Origin: Phenylobacterium sp.
Lineage (GTDB): Bacteria; Pseudomonadota; Alphaproteobacteria; Caulobacterales; Caulobacteraceae
Assembly (NCBI GenBank): GCA_020402745.1
Contig: JADBYZ010000021.1
Coordinates: forward strand, 1 to 44,610
DNA: 44,610 bases
Direction of reading: 5' to 3'
The translations under genes and the position numbers were made by a program. Shown piece by piece: positions 43,979 to 44,610 of the stretch (positions within the stretch are counted from its first letter, which is position 1; the number at the start of each line of letters is the position of its first letter). The notes under the pieces are model-generated. The model was not told the DNA's origin. It saw only the letters and a list, made by a program, of their open reading frames with translations, and ran no database searches.

Positions 43979-44472
43979 CCTGCGCTCCCTGGCTGTCCCG
44001 CAGGTTGACGAACTCTGGGGTCTTGCCGCGAGCAGTGCGGTGGAAATCAGCGTCCGCACAGACCCGCACGGTCAGCTTCTGCATGTCCAGCGACCCCAGC
44101 AGATCGAGCGAACAGCCGAGCAGCGCGGATGCCACTGCATCTTCGTCGGGCACCGAGGCGTCCGCAGGCGCCTCGTAACGGAGCTCGATCTCGTCGCCGC
44201 CGGCCGCGTCGGTCCGGAGCAGAGCCTGGTAACGGGGAATCCCCAAGGCCTGCATCGCGGCGCGGACCTGATAGTCGTGCAGCGAAACCCCATCGTAGAG
44301 CGGAAACGTCGCGTTGGATCGGCCGAGGATCCGCACCAACGGCCCTGCCGCGCCGCAGCTACAGGCCTCCTCACAAACCTCCAACACGTCACCTAGACGG
44401 TATCGAATCAATGGCGTCCCACGCATGTCGCGCGCGGTGATCACCGCTTCACCTTGCTGGCCGCGGCTAGAG
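43971..44472 (-). pseudogene. PaaK-like AMP-forming ligase, C-terminal part, 5' end cut by MITE
   Basis: The frame has GEAVITARDMRGTPLIRYRL then GDVLEVCEEACSCGAAGPLV and RILGRSN, the end of the adenylating core and start of the C-terminal domain of phenylacetate-CoA ligase (PaaK)-like enzymes (GELVIT...PLIRYR-x-GD...CxCG). Its formal ATG lies inside the MITE copy (MMIYFLQCHRNSS is terminal-repeat sequence), and the ~300 N-terminal residues including the P-loop are missing. The stop overlaps the AlkD-type start. It cannot be catalytically active. Confidence 0.75.
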
Positions 44473-44610
44473 TTACGGTGACACTGTAGGAAATAGATCA
44501 TCACTCAGGGTATTGAAACTTGTTGTGCGGCAGGCTTGGGATAACGACGCGCGCAAGTCTGGCCATCGGTGGAGCTCCCCAGGGTGATGGAACTCCCATG
44601 CACAGGAGGA
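44473..44610. mobile_element. MITE-like element, second copy (cut by window end)
   Basis: The copy begins with the same TTACGGTGACACTGTA repeat and runs in the same direction as 42849-43009, with about a dozen substitutions over 138 bases. Its far end lies outside the window. It cuts the PaaK-like gene. Confidence 0.75.

Overview
The window is high-GC DNA (typically 60-70%) from an alphaproteobacterium, probably of the Caulobacterales (Caulobacter/Phenylobacterium type). The pointers are: a zeta-type ATP synthase inhibitor (DUF1476) next to purC; separate small PurS and PurQ with a short PurL; a GatCAB amidotransferase set; a BolA/monothiol-glutaredoxin pair; promoters of the TTGnnn-N15/16-GCTAnn kind; and a TonB receptor with sulfatases. 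The genus is inferred from gene content only.

Layout. (1) 1-1398: left flank, with the 3' end of an IS630-type transposase, a terminator, decayed DNA and a HigBA-like toxin-antitoxin pair whose toxin is frameshifted. (2) 1399-18283: an accessory island bounded by a 27-bp direct repeat (26/27 identical) whose right copy includes the last bases of a tRNA-Ser(GCT) gene. It carries two divergent gene blocks. The leftward block is sulfatase, sulfatase, hotdog/MaoC-like protein, alpha/beta hydrolase, acyl-CoA ligase, nitronate monooxygenase. The rightward block is a GntR regulator, TonB-dependent receptor, secreted esterase, third sulfatase, second secreted hydrolase and formylglycine-generating enzyme (FGE). 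A broken IS630 copy, the C-terminal stub of a probable recombinase and a cluster of short TTCCCTGC repeats lie between the FGE gene and the tRNA. (3) 18276-42717: ordinary chromosome: crotonase, gatB, gatCA, a DUF4010 membrane protein, a SpoU methyltransferase, an MFS transporter, purB, DUF1476, purCSQ, an amino-acid permease, purL, a CinA-type amidase, a serine hydrolase, bolA-grx-thioesterase, rpsD, a DUF1254 protein, a TrmJ-like methyltransferase and icd. (4) 42849-44610: two direct copies of a ~160-bp MITE-like element enclosing a fragment of a foreign operon (truncated PaaK-like ligase, AlkD-type DNA glycosylase, truncated deoxyribosyltransferase-like gene).

How the island may work (inference). 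A substrate crosses the outer membrane through the TonB receptor. It is de-esterified and desulfated in the periplasm by the signal-peptide-bearing esterase, hydrolase and three sulfatases, whose CxPSR cysteines are matured by the co-encoded FGE. The product is then activated and oxidised in the cytoplasm by the acyl-CoA ligase, hotdog protein and flavin monooxygenase. The GntR protein sits between the blocks as the likely local regulator. There is no glycoside hydrolase, polysaccharide lyase or SusD, so this does not look like a classical sulfated-glycan locus. A sulfated acyl, aromatic or terpenoid/steroid-like ester is a better guess, and this is the best candidate for an undescribed system in the window.
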